A stretch of 64,000 bases of DNA from Rhodobacter sp. (GTDB taxonomy: Bacteria; Pseudomonadota; Alphaproteobacteria; Rhodobacterales; Rhodobacteraceae). Made by a program: the position numbers and the translations under genes. Under the pieces are notes generated by a model. It searched no databases and was not told where the DNA came from. It worked only from the letters and a program-made list of their open reading frames with translations. The stretch spans positions 124,001 through 188,000 of the forward strand of contig JACKKF010000013.1 of assembly GCA_020637555.1 (NCBI GenBank), written 5' to 3'. Every line of letters starts with the position of its first letter. Positions within the stretch are counted from its first letter, which is position 1. Shown here piece by piece: positions 27,982 through 35,578 of the stretch.

Positions 27982-29836
27982 GCCGCGCCCTTTTCTCAGT
28001 GTGCAGATGAGCCAAGAGTGAGACCACCGCCGCTGGCGTGACGCCCTCAATTCGGGCAGCGGCAGCAATCGTTGTTGGTCGTGAAGAAGTCAGCTTCGCC
28101 CGGACTTCCGCCGACAAGGATGGAAGAATCGAATAATCAAACTCCGGAGGTATCTCCAAGCCTTCTTCAGTGCTGATCTTTTTTGCTTCGGCCGCCTGCC
28201 GGTCCACATATGGCGCATAGAATGCATCGATAGCGACCTGAGAGAGGACTGAGCGATCAACGCCTGGTAAAACTGACGCGAGCGCTTCCACCGTGCCATG
28301 CTCGGACTGAATCAAGGCCGCGACGTCCAGATAACTGCGTCTCCTACCATCCTTTGGCCGAACCAGCGGCACCTTTGCCCAATCAGAAACGCCGAAATCC
28401 TGAGCGTCCAGCTGCGACCTGAGGTCTCTCAAGTGCTTCATCTTTCTCTCAAACTGGATCCGTCGACCTGATGAAACCAAACCATGCTGCTCCGCCAAAG
28501 CGGTGAGCCTCTGGTCTGCGTTGTCAGCGCGAAGTGATAGTCGATATTCTGCGCGAGACGTGAACATTCGATAGGGTTCCGTAACGCCTTTTGAAGTCAG
28601 ATCATCAACCATGACCCCAACATAGCTGTCAAACCGGCTCAATGGCAGGAGGTCTCCCCGGCCCGCTCGAGCAGCAGCATTGGCACCGGCAAGCAGGCCT
28701 TGTGCACCCGCCTCTTCATAGCCGGTTGTGCCATTGATCTGGCCAGCCAGAAAAAGCCCTGTAATAGGTTGGAACTCCAAATGTGGCGTCAGAGAACGGG
28801 GATCGATGAAGTCGTACTCGATCGCATAGCCAAACTGCTGAATTTCAACCTGTTCAAGGCCGCGGATCGACTTGATGAAAGCCTCTTGCACATCCCTGGG
28901 CAGCGACGTTGAAATGCCGTTTGGGTAGACTGTCGGACTTTCCAGCCCCTCGGGTTCCAGAAAGACATTGTGCGAGATCTTTTCAGCAAATCGCGTCACC
29001 TTGTCCTCGACCGACGGACAGTATCGAGGGCCAATGCCGGTGATGTTCCCCGAGCGCATGGCAGACAGATGAAGGCTGTCGCGAATGATCTCATGTGTGC
29101 GTTCGTTTGTCTCGGTTACACCACAAGAGATCTGCCGTGCAACGGGAGCGACATTCATAAACGACATCATGACAGGGCTTTCATCCCCGTCTTGCCGGCC
29201 AATCTTGTCCCAGGCAATTGTCCGACCATCCAGTCGCGCAGGCGTTCCGGTTTTCAGGCGACCAATGCCGCTTGCCACCTCGCGCAAGCGGTCGCCGAGG
29301 CGATCGGCGGCGGGATCACCTCTGCGCCCTGAGGACTGGCGCTCGCGACCAATGTGGATCTCTCCCCGCAGAAATGTGCCTGTGGTCAGAATCACGGTCT
29401 TGCCACGCAGCAAATCTCCGCTGGCCAAAACAACCCCGTCAACTGCACCACCCGTCACGGAAAGGTCGACAACTTCGCCCTCTATGACCGAAAGATCAAC
29501 TTTTTCCCTGACATAAGCCTGCACAAACTCGGCATACCTTCGCCGGTCCGCTTGAACTCTCGGGCCCTGGACAGCCGGCCCACGCGATCGATTGAGCAGG
29601 CGATACTGAATGCCCGCATGATCCGCGGCCAGGCCCATCATGCCGCCCAAAGCGTCGATCTCGCGAACCAGATGTCCCTTTCCTATGCCGCCAATCGCCG
29701 GATTGCATGACATGACGCCCAAATCGGCCTTTCGAAAGGTCACCAGAACTGTCGTCGCTCCGCGGCGCTCCGCAGCAAGGGCCGCTTCGACGCCGGCATG
29801 GCCTCCGCCCACCACGATTACGTCAAAATGTTTCAC
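27965..29836 (-). CDS. mnmG: tRNA U34 carboxymethylaminomethyl-modifying enzyme MnmG (GidA)
   Basis: FAD-dependent partner of MnmE that adds the carboxymethylaminomethyl group to U34 of certain tRNAs. The 623-residue protein opens KHFDVIVVGGGHAGVEAALAAERRGA with the FAD-binding GGGHAGVEAA motif. It has VMSCNPAIGGIGKGHLVREIDALGG and the family signature GPRYCPSVEDKV (about residue 273) and ends with the C-terminal MnmE-binding domain. The start codon is GTG, within the CACGTG core of parS copy 3, giving MKH. Its 3' end overlaps rsmG, and the gene order is mnmE-mnmG-rsmG. Confidence 0.97.
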   Translation of the reverse strand: MKHFDVIVVGGGHAGVEAALAAERRGATTVLVTFRKADLGVMSCNPAIGGIGKGHLVREIDALGGMMGLAADHAGIQYRLLNRSRGPAVQGPRVQADRRRYAEFVQAYVREKVDLSVIEGEVVDLSVTGGAVDGVVLASGDLLRGKTVILTTGTFLRGEIHIGRERQSSGRRGDPAADRLGDRLREVASGIGRLKTGTPARLDGRTIAWDKIGRQDGDESPVMMSFMNVAPVARQISCGVTETNERTHEIIRDSLHLSAMRSGNITGIGPRYCPSVEDKVTRFAEKISHNVFLEPEGLESPTVYPNGISTSLPRDVQEAFIKSIRGLEQVEIQQFGYAIEYDFIDPRSLTPHLEFQPITGLFLAGQINGTTGYEEAGAQGLLAGANAAARAGRGDLLPLSRFDSYVGVMVDDLTSKGVTEPYRMFTSRAEYRLSLRADNADQRLTALAEQHGLVSSGRRIQFERKMKHLRDLRSQLDAQDFGVSDWAKVPLVRPKDGRRRSYLDVAALIQSEHGTVEALASVLPGVDRSVLSQVAIDAFYAPYVDRQAAEAKKISTEEGLEIPPEFDYSILPSLSAEVRAKLTSSRPTTIAAAARIEGVTPAAVVSLLAHLHTEKRARRAKQA

Positions 29837-29844
29837 GTGAAACG
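29829..29844. other. parS centromere site, copy 3
   Basis: TGTTTCACGTGAAACG, 15 of 16 to consensus, in the 12-bp mnmE-mnmG gap and extending over the mnmG start. Read on the minus strand it is CGTTTCACGTGAAACATT, 18 bases identical to the hemW-start copy on the plus strand. It is about 2.7 kb from the oriC candidate. Confidence 0.92.
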
Positions 29845-29848
29845 AGCC

Positions 29849-31126
29849 TCATTTCCCGATGCAGAACGACGAAAAGATTCGCCCAAGTACATCTTCTACA
29901 TCCACACGCCCCACAATTCCATCGAGGCTTCGCAACGTTTGTCGAAGATCATCCCCGACCAGCTCCCATGGCCCGCCACGCTCCAACGTGGAAATCGCAT
30001 GCCCTAGATGGTTGCCGGCTCGCTCGATCTGGTCGAAATGACGCTCTCTGGAAAACACTTCGGAACCCGTCACCCTCTGTGCCAGGGACCCCTCGATGCT
30101 GCGAATCAAGGCCGCGATCCCTTCACCCGTCTTCCCCGATACACCGGGCAAACCCCAGATGTCGGCCTTGGACAGAAGAACAATATCGCCACCCCTTACT
30201 CCGACAGGCGTTTCACCAGGAGCCGCCAACAAATGAACGCGCAAATCCGCGGCTTGTGCTCGTTCAATCCCCCGATCGATACCCAGCTTCTCGATCTCGT
30301 CCGTCGCTTCGCGCAATCCAGCAGTGTCGATCAGCGTGACCGCGTGTCCCGCAATCTCCATGCGAACCTCGATCACGTCGCGCGTCGTGCCTGCTCGTTC
30401 CGAGGTGATCGCAGCTTCGCGACCTGCCAAGGCGTTGAGAAGTGTAGACTTTCCCGCATTGACGGGGCCTACGATAGCGATCTCGAATCCGTCGCGAACG
30501 ATCTCGGCGGACCGTCTGCCTTGAAGCTGTTCGGCAAATCCGGCCTGAACACGAAACAACGGCTCAAGAACATGGGTCGTCAAATCGTCCGGCAATTCCT
30601 CGTCTGCAAAATCCAACGCCGCCTCAAGCATCGCGCTGGCCTGCAGCAGATCCTCGCGCCACTGCGCGATCATCCGCCCTGCACTGCCATCAAGGACACG
30701 CAACGCCTGCCGTCTCTGCGCTTCGGTCTCGGCATCAATCAGATCGGCCAAGGCCTCAACCTCGGTCAGATCCATGCGCCCGGCCAGAAACGCGCGTCGC
30801 GTGAACTCGCCCGCGTTTGCTGCGCGCACACCCTCGACGCTCAGACAGGCCCGGATCAGGGCTGAAACAACGGCGACGCTGCCGTGGACCTGGAACTCGC
30901 AAACGGGTTCGCCCGTGAAACTCCGGCCTTCGCCAAAGACAAGAACCAGGCCGTGATCAATCAGCGCGCCGTCCGCGTCCTGCAATCGGGCCAATGTTGC
31001 CACGCGCTCGGTCGGCACGCGCCCGGCAATGGACTCGCACACCGAAAAAGCCTCTGGTCCCGAAACTCTGACGACCGCAACGCCCGCCCGGCCCCGTGCC
31101 GTGGCCAGGGCAACGATCGTTTCCAT
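29849..31126 (-). CDS. mnmE: tRNA modification GTPase MnmE (TrmE)
   Basis: Potassium-activated GTPase that works with MnmG at wobble U34. The 425-residue protein has the N-terminal formyl-THF-binding domain (METIVALATARGRAGVAVVR, NAGEFTRRAFLAGRMDLTEVEAL) and a G domain with GPVNAGKSTLLNALAG, DTAGLREA and SKAD. The obligatory C-terminus FCIGK is intact. It is slightly shorter than the enterobacterial form (about 454), as usual in this family. It lies 13 bp downstream of rho. Confidence 0.96.
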   Translation of the reverse strand: METIVALATARGRAGVAVVRVSGPEAFSVCESIAGRVPTERVATLARLQDADGALIDHGLVLVFGEGRSFTGEPVCEFQVHGSVAVVSALIRACLSVEGVRAANAGEFTRRAFLAGRMDLTEVEALADLIDAETEAQRRQALRVLDGSAGRMIAQWREDLLQASAMLEAALDFADEELPDDLTTHVLEPLFRVQAGFAEQLQGRRSAEIVRDGFEIAIVGPVNAGKSTLLNALAGREAAITSERAGTTRDVIEVRMEIAGHAVTLIDTAGLREATDEIEKLGIDRGIERAQAADLRVHLLAAPGETPVGVRGGDIVLLSKADIWGLPGVSGKTGEGIAALIRSIEGSLAQRVTGSEVFSRERHFDQIERAGNHLGHAISTLERGGPWELVGDDLRQTLRSLDGIVGRVDVEDVLGRIFSSFCIGK

Positions 31127-31139
31127 GACAAACCTCCGG

Positions 31140-32411
31140 TCAGGAGTTCATCGAATCGAAGAACTCGCCATTCGTCTTTGTCTGTTTCAGCTTCGAGATC
31201 AGGAACTCGATCGCATCGGTCGTCCCCATGGGGTTCAGAATGCGCCGAAGGACAAAGGTCTTTTGCAGGTTGGCCTTGTCCACCAGCAATTCTTCCTTTC
31301 GGGTGCCGGATTTCAGAATGTCCATCGCCGGGAAAACCCGTTTGTCCGCAACCTTGCGGTCCAGAACGATCTCGCTGTTGCCGGTGCCCTTGAACTCTTC
31401 AAAGATGACTTCATCCATGCGGCTGCCGGTGTCGATCAGCGCCGTCGCGATGATGGTCAGCGATCCACCTTCCTCGATGTTGCGCGCGGCGCCGAAAAAG
31501 CGCTTCGGCCGCTGCAGCGCATTGGCATCCACACCGCCGGTCAGAACCTTGCCCGACGACGGCACAACCGTGTTGAACGCCCGCCCGAGACGGGTGATCG
31601 AATCGAGCAGAATCACCACATCGCGCTTGTGTTCGACCAGCCGCTTGGCCTTTTCGATCACCATTTCGGCCACCGCAACGTGCCGCGACGCCGGTTCGTC
31701 AAAGGTCGAGGACACGACCTCGCCCTTCACCGACCGCTGCATGTCGGTCACTTCCTCAGGGCGTTCATCGATCAGCAGAACGATCAGGTAGCACTCGGGG
31801 TGATTGCTCGAAATCGAATGCGCGATGTTCTGCATCAACACCGTCTTGCCCGTACGCGGCGGCGCGACGATCAGCGCACGCTGACCTTTCCCCAGGGGCG
31901 CAACGATATCGATGATCCGTGCCGAACGGTCCTTGATCGTCGGATCCTCGATTTCCATCTTCAACCGCTCGTCCGGATAGAGCGGGGTCAGGTTGTCGAA
32001 GTGCACCTTGTGGCGCGCGCGCTCCGGATCGTCAAAGTTGATCCGCGTCACCTTGGTCAGCGCGAAATACTTCTCGTTCTCACCAGGAGCGACGATGACC
32101 CCTTCAATGGTGTCACCCGTCCGCAGGCTGAACTGACGGATCATGTCCGGCGAAACGTAGATATCGTCAGGACCGGGCAGATAGTTGGCCTCGGTCGACC
32201 GCAGGAAACCGAACCCGTCCTGCAGGACCTCAAGAACGCCGTCACCACCGATTTCCCAGCCTTCCTCGGCCCGCTCCTTGAGGATCGAGAACATCATCTC
32301 GCCCTTGCGCATCGACGGCGCGTTCTCGATCTCAAGCTCTTCGGCCATGGCCAGCAAGGCAGCCGGCGTCTGAGCCTTCAGCTCGAACAGATTCAAACGG
32401 TTCTCGGCCAT
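31140..32411 (-). CDS. rho: Transcription termination factor Rho
   Basis: Hexameric RNA-dependent helicase that ends transcripts. The 423-residue protein starts MAENRLNLFELKAQTP. It has the RNA-binding N-terminal domain with DGFGFLRSTEANYLPGPDDIYVS, the P-loop APPRTGKTVLM, and LDSITRLGRAFN and VLTGGVDANALQRPKRFFGAARN in the ATPase core, all close to consensus. The ATG at 32411 is preferred over the one at 32438 because the latter adds only MRMRRRGLI. Transcription runs away from the oriC candidate, and mnmE follows 13 bp downstream, so rho heads the rho-mnmE-mnmG-rsmG-parA-parB set. Confidence 0.97.
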   Translation of the reverse strand: MAENRLNLFELKAQTPAALLAMAEELEIENAPSMRKGEMMFSILKERAEEGWEIGGDGVLEVLQDGFGFLRSTEANYLPGPDDIYVSPDMIRQFSLRTGDTIEGVIVAPGENEKYFALTKVTRINFDDPERARHKVHFDNLTPLYPDERLKMEIEDPTIKDRSARIIDIVAPLGKGQRALIVAPPRTGKTVLMQNIAHSISSNHPECYLIVLLIDERPEEVTDMQRSVKGEVVSSTFDEPASRHVAVAEMVIEKAKRLVEHKRDVVILLDSITRLGRAFNTVVPSSGKVLTGGVDANALQRPKRFFGAARNIEEGGSLTIIATALIDTGSRMDEVIFEEFKGTGNSEIVLDRKVADKRVFPAMDILKSGTRKEELLVDKANLQKTFVLRRILNPMGTTDAIEFLISKLKQTKTNGEFFDSMNS

Positions 32412-32498
32412 GATCAGCCCCCTTCGGCGCATCCGCACCGGTTTTCTCGGTCATGTGTATCGGAAGACGCAAACACCGGACGGTGCCGCTTTGCCGCC

Positions 32499-32527
32499 CA
32501 CCTATGCGAATTCTCTGCGCAAGTCAA
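32499..32527 (-). promoter_or_regulatory. Candidate sigma-70-type promoter of rho
   Basis: On the minus strand a TTGACT (32522-32527) is followed at about 16-17 bases by a weaker ATAGGT/TAGGTG hexamer near 32499-32505, some 90 bases upstream of the rho start. The -35 is one base from consensus and the -10 is poor, as often in high-GC alphaproteobacteria. Confidence 0.4.
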
Positions 32528-32611
32528 TCTGACAAGATCGGGGGCGCAACCCCTCCAACAGTCTTCTTAAAAAAAGAAAAATAGAAAGAAAGATGATGAT
32601 GTAGAATGCAC

Positions 32612-32620
32612 TGGGGATAA
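32612..32620 (-). promoter_or_regulatory. DnaA box, one mismatch
   Basis: TGGGGATAA on the plus strand, that is TTATCCCCA on the minus strand, against consensus TTATNCACA. It lies at the right edge of the A-rich segment. Confidence 0.5.
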
Positions 32621-32646
32621 CAGGCATTCCATGGTTTTCCCCGGTT

Positions 32647-32655
32647 TCATCCACA
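32647..32655 (+). promoter_or_regulatory. DnaA box, one mismatch
   Basis: TCATCCACA against consensus TTATNCACA, with a single difference at position 2. Located in the AT-rich centre of the rho-maf gap. Confidence 0.5.
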
Positions 32656-32775
32656 AGTCACTGCTATGACAACCGGATTGCAAGATATTGTAAATAAACC
32701 ATAAAAAGCAGTCTGACCGGGGAAATTCCCGCTGTTCACCACTCTGTCCTCACCCCGCGGGTTCAGGTTTTCCCG

Positions 32776-32784
32776 TGTGGATAA
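32776..32784 (-). promoter_or_regulatory. DnaA box, perfect
   Basis: TGTGGATAA on the plus strand, i.e. TTATCCACA on the minus strand, a perfect high-affinity DnaA box, in opposite orientation to the box at 32878 and 93 bp from it. Confidence 0.8.
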
Positions 32785-32877
32785 GCGCCCCCGCCGGCTT
32801 GACAAAACTCCCCGGGAAACGCGATCTGAACGCAAGCCGCCGTTACCCCCTCGTTTGCCCTGCGCCCTCGCACAGGT

Positions 32878-32886
32878 TTATCCACA
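32878..32886 (+). promoter_or_regulatory. DnaA box, perfect, overlapping maf start
   Basis: TTATCCACA, a perfect box, whose last A is the first base of the maf ATG. DnaA bound here would cover the maf initiation region, so it may both serve initiation and repress maf-aroE-coaE-dnaQ. Confidence 0.8.
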
Positions 32887-33476
32887 TGACTGTCCTCACC
32901 CTCGCCTCGGGATCGACCATTCGTGCAACGCTGTTGCGCAATGCCGGCGTCGAGATCGACATCCGCCCCGCCCGCATCGACGAGGAAAACCTGCGCGAGT
33001 CGCTTCTGGCCGAAGGTGCCGGTCCGCATGACATCGCGGATGCTCTGGCCGAACATAAGGCCATGAAGATCGCGCCACACGCCCCTCTGGTTCTGGGCTG
33101 TGATCAGATCCTCGAATGTGACGGCCGGATCTTTGCGAAACCGGACACGCCCCAGGACGCCCTTGCCCAACTGGACGCCCTGCGAGGCAAGACCCATCGC
33201 CTGCACACCGCCGCCGTTCTCTACGCCGCGGCACAGCCCGTCTGGCGCCATGTCGCCACTCCGCGACTGACCATGCGCCATGTCTCGGATGCCTATCTGC
33301 AAGCCTATGTTACCGCCCAGTGGGACCACATCCGCCACTGTGTCGGCTGCTATCAGATCGAAGGCCCCGGCGTTCGTCTGTTCGAACGGATCGAAGGCGA
33401 TCTGTTCAGCATTCAGGGCCTGCCGCTGATCGAGCTGCTCTCGATCCTCACGCTGCGCAAGGATATTGACGGTTGA
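32886..33476 (+). CDS. maf: Maf-family nucleoside triphosphate pyrophosphatase
   Basis: House-cleaning pyrophosphatase acting on modified or canonical pyrimidine/7-methyl nucleotides; originally linked to septum inhibition. The 196-residue protein starts MTVLTLASGSTIRATLLRNAGVE, with the SxSxxR-type phosphate-binding start. It has VLGCDQILECDGRIFAKP with the catalytic Asp, and CVGCYQIEGPGVRLFERIEGD near the C-terminus. The ATG at 32886 is directly preceded by a DnaA box; a further-upstream start at 32775 would read through the oriC region and is not protein-like. The next gene overlaps (TTGA). First of maf-aroE-coaE-dnaQ. Confidence 0.93.
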   Translation: MTVLTLASGSTIRATLLRNAGVEIDIRPARIDEENLRESLLAEGAGPHDIADALAEHKAMKIAPHAPLVLGCDQILECDGRIFAKPDTPQDALAQLDALRGKTHRLHTAAVLYAAAQPVWRHVATPRLTMRHVSDAYLQAYVTAQWDHIRHCVGCYQIEGPGVRLFERIEGDLFSIQGLPLIELLSILTLRKDIDG

Positions 33477-34294
33477 GCCATTCCATCCCCCTCGCCGCGG
33501 TCATCGGTTACCCGGTGGCACACAGCAAATCGCCCCGGCTGCACGGTCACTGGCTGGCGCGCTACGGGATCGCCGGCCATTACGTTCCGCTGTCGATCGC
33601 GCCGCAGGATTTTTCCCAGGCGCTGGCGCAATTGCCGCGGATGGGATTCGTCGGTGCGAATGTCACCATCCCGCACAAGGAAACCGCGCTTGCGCTCGCC
33701 GACCGCGTCTCGCCGCTTGCGGACCGGATCGGTGCGGCGAATACCCTCGTGTTCACCCCCGACGGGATCGAGGCCGACAATACCGACGCCTACGGGTTCA
33801 CCCAGAACATCCGCGCGACGCTGCCCGACTGGGCGCCGAACAGGGTGGCACTGATCGGGGCCGGCGGCGCCAGCCGCGCGGTGATCGTCGCGCTTCAGGA
33901 TGCCGGCGCGCAGGAAATCCGGCTGACCAACCGAACTCAGGACCGTGCCGCGGATCTGGCCGCCGATTTCGGGCCCAGCGTTGTCCCCGTGCCTTGGTCT
34001 CAGCGCGCGTCCATGCTTGACGGCTGCGACACGCTGGTCAACGCCACCGCGCTGGGCATGACCGGCCAGCCGCCTCTGGACCTGGACCTCACCGCGCTGC
34101 CCCTGTCAGCGGTGGTCAACGATCTGGTCTATGCGCCGCTGGAAACCCCGCTTCTGGCGGCGGCACGGTCGCGCGGCAACCTGGGTGTCGACGGGCTGGG
34201 CATGTTGCTGCACCAGGCCGCGCCCGGGTTCGAACGCTGGTTCGGAACGCGCCCCACAGTTGATGACGATCTGCGAAGGGCGGTCCTGGCATGA
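33473..34294 (+). CDS. aroE: Shikimate dehydrogenase
   Basis: NADPH-dependent reduction of 3-dehydroshikimate to shikimate. The 273-residue protein has the substrate part IGYPVAHSKSPRLHGHWL and GANVTIPHKETAL, where the Lys of PHK is catalytic, then NTDAYGF with the conserved Asp. The NADP part has LIGAGGASRAVI and NRTQDRA. A TTG start overlapping the maf stop (TTGA) is used; it is the only sensible start because family identity begins immediately (SIPLAAVIGYPVAHSKSP). Coupled upstream to maf and downstream to coaE (ATGA). Confidence 0.96.
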   Translation: MSHSIPLAAVIGYPVAHSKSPRLHGHWLARYGIAGHYVPLSIAPQDFSQALAQLPRMGFVGANVTIPHKETALALADRVSPLADRIGAANTLVFTPDGIEADNTDAYGFTQNIRATLPDWAPNRVALIGAGGASRAVIVALQDAGAQEIRLTNRTQDRAADLAADFGPSVVPVPWSQRASMLDGCDTLVNATALGMTGQPPLDLDLTALPLSAVVNDLVYAPLETPLLAAARSRGNLGVDGLGMLLHQAAPGFERWFGTRPTVDDDLRRAVLA

Positions 34295-34887
34295 GCGTGG
34301 TCCTCGGGCTCACCGGCTCCATCGGCATGGGAAAATCGACCACCACCGGCTTCTTCCGCGAGGCCGGTGTGCCTGTCTGGGATGCCGATGCCGCGGTGCA
34401 TCAGCTCTACGCCCGGGGCGGTGCTGCGGTCCCGTCCATCGCGCATCTTCATCCCGCCGCTGTCCGTGACGACACGATCGACCGGGCCGTCCTGCGGGAC
34501 TGGATCGCCGCCGACCCCGCTGCATTGAAACGCATCGAAGCCGTGGTCCACCCGCTTGTCGCGGCCTCGCGCGCGGCCTTCCTTCAGGACAACGCCGACG
34601 CACCGCTGGTCGTTCTTGACGTGCCCTTGCTGTTCGAAACCGGCGGCGACGGATACTGCGACGAAACGCTTGTCGTCACGGCCCCCGCCGAGGTTCAGCG
34701 CACCCGGGTCCTGGCCCGTCCGGGCATGACTGATGCGCATCTGCAAACGATCCTGTCAAAACAGATGCCTGACGCGCAGAAACGCGCGCGCGCAACCCAT
34801 GTGATAGAAACCCTGACCCTGGATCAGACCCGCGCCGCCGTGCACGAACTGATTGCCAGACTGACCGGAAGCCGTCCCCATGCGTGA
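34291..34887 (+). CDS. coaE: Dephospho-CoA kinase
   Basis: Last step of coenzyme A synthesis, phosphorylating the 3'-hydroxyl of dephospho-CoA. The 198-residue protein begins VVLGLTGSIGMGKSTTTGFF (P-loop) and shows VWDADAAVHQLY and LVVLDVPLLFETGGDGYCD, the substrate-binding DVPLLFE motif. Length is normal. The start overlaps aroE as ATGA, and the end overlaps dnaQ by 8 bp (ATGCGTGA), so the gene is translated as part of the maf-aroE-coaE-dnaQ chain. Confidence 0.97.
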   Translation: MSVVLGLTGSIGMGKSTTTGFFREAGVPVWDADAAVHQLYARGGAAVPSIAHLHPAAVRDDTIDRAVLRDWIAADPAALKRIEAVVHPLVAASRAAFLQDNADAPLVVLDVPLLFETGGDGYCDETLVVTAPAEVQRTRVLARPGMTDAHLQTILSKQMPDAQKRARATHVIETLTLDQTRAAVHELIARLTGSRPHA

Positions 34888-35578
34888 GATCGTTCTGGAC
34901 ACCGAAACCACCGGATTCGAACCGGGCGAAGGGCATCGCCTGGTCGAGATCGGCTGTGTCGAACTGTTCAACCACATGCCGACAGGCCGCACCTATCATC
35001 AGTATATCAACCCCGAACGTGACATGCCGACCGAGGCCTTTGCCGTGCATGGCCTGTCCGAGGATTTCCTGCGTCCGCAACCCAGGTTTGTCGAGATCGC
35101 CGATGCCTTTCTCGATTTCGTCGATGGTGGAACCCTGGTCATCCACAACGCCGCCTTTGACATGAAATTCCTCAATTTCGAACTGGAGCGCGCGCGAAAG
35201 CGTTTGTTGCCCACGGACCGGGTCGTGGACACGCTGATGATGGCGCGCCGCAAGTTTCCCGGCTCTCCGGCGACGCTGGATGCGTTGTGCCGCCGGTTCG
35301 GTGTGGATAACTCGAACCGCACCCTGCACGGCGCGCTGCTCGACTCTGAAATCCTGGCCGAGGTCTATCTTGAACTGATCGGCGGACGTCAGCCTGATTT
35401 CGCGCTGGGCGTCCAGCCGCAGAAAACCCGGGTTCCGGGTGCCACAGAAACCGGATGGCGCCCGCGCCCGCGCCCCACGCCGCTGCCCGCCCGCCTGACC
35501 CGGGACGAAGCCGCCGCGCATGAGGCGATGATCGCCAGGATGGGCGACAAGGCGATCTGGCGCCGCTATGACAACTGA
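34880..35578 (+). CDS. dnaQ: DNA polymerase III epsilon subunit (proofreading exonuclease)
   Basis: 3'-5' proofreading exonuclease of the replicative polymerase. The 232-residue protein has the DEDDh motifs: LDTETTGFEPGEG (D and E), IHNAAFDMKFL (D), and HGALLDSEILAEVY (H and D). A C-terminal tail, proline- and arginine-rich (RPRPRPTPLPARL), carries the region that contacts the polymerase alpha subunit in homologues. It overlaps coaE by 8 bp and the following flavoprotein gene by 11 bp (ATGACAACTGA). Being next to oriC fits its role in replication. Confidence 0.96.
   Translation: MREIVLDTETTGFEPGEGHRLVEIGCVELFNHMPTGRTYHQYINPERDMPTEAFAVHGLSEDFLRPQPRFVEIADAFLDFVDGGTLVIHNAAFDMKFLNFELERARKRLLPTDRVVDTLMMARRKFPGSPATLDALCRRFGVDNSNRTLHGALLDSEILAEVYLELIGGRQPDFALGVQPQKTRVPGATETGWRPRPRPTPLPARLTRDEAAAHEAMIARMGDKAIWRRYDN

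Larger units (their letters stand above)
32412..32885. other. oriC: Candidate chromosomal origin of replication (oriC)
   Basis: A 474-bp gene-free stretch between divergent rho and maf. It is distinctly AT-rich in the middle (I counted 40% G+C in 32581-32640 and 42% in 32641-32700, against about 55-67% in two gene samples). It includes runs such as TTCTTAAAAAAAG near 32565 and TTGTAAATAAACC near 32689. There are two perfect DnaA boxes (32776-32784, 32878-32886) and two with one mismatch (32612-32620, 32647-32655). A repeated GGTTTTCCC occurs at 32633 and 32766. parS sites and parAB are 3-8 kb away. The location between rho and maf fits where I recall origins being placed in Rhodobacterales. 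Confidence 0.75.
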
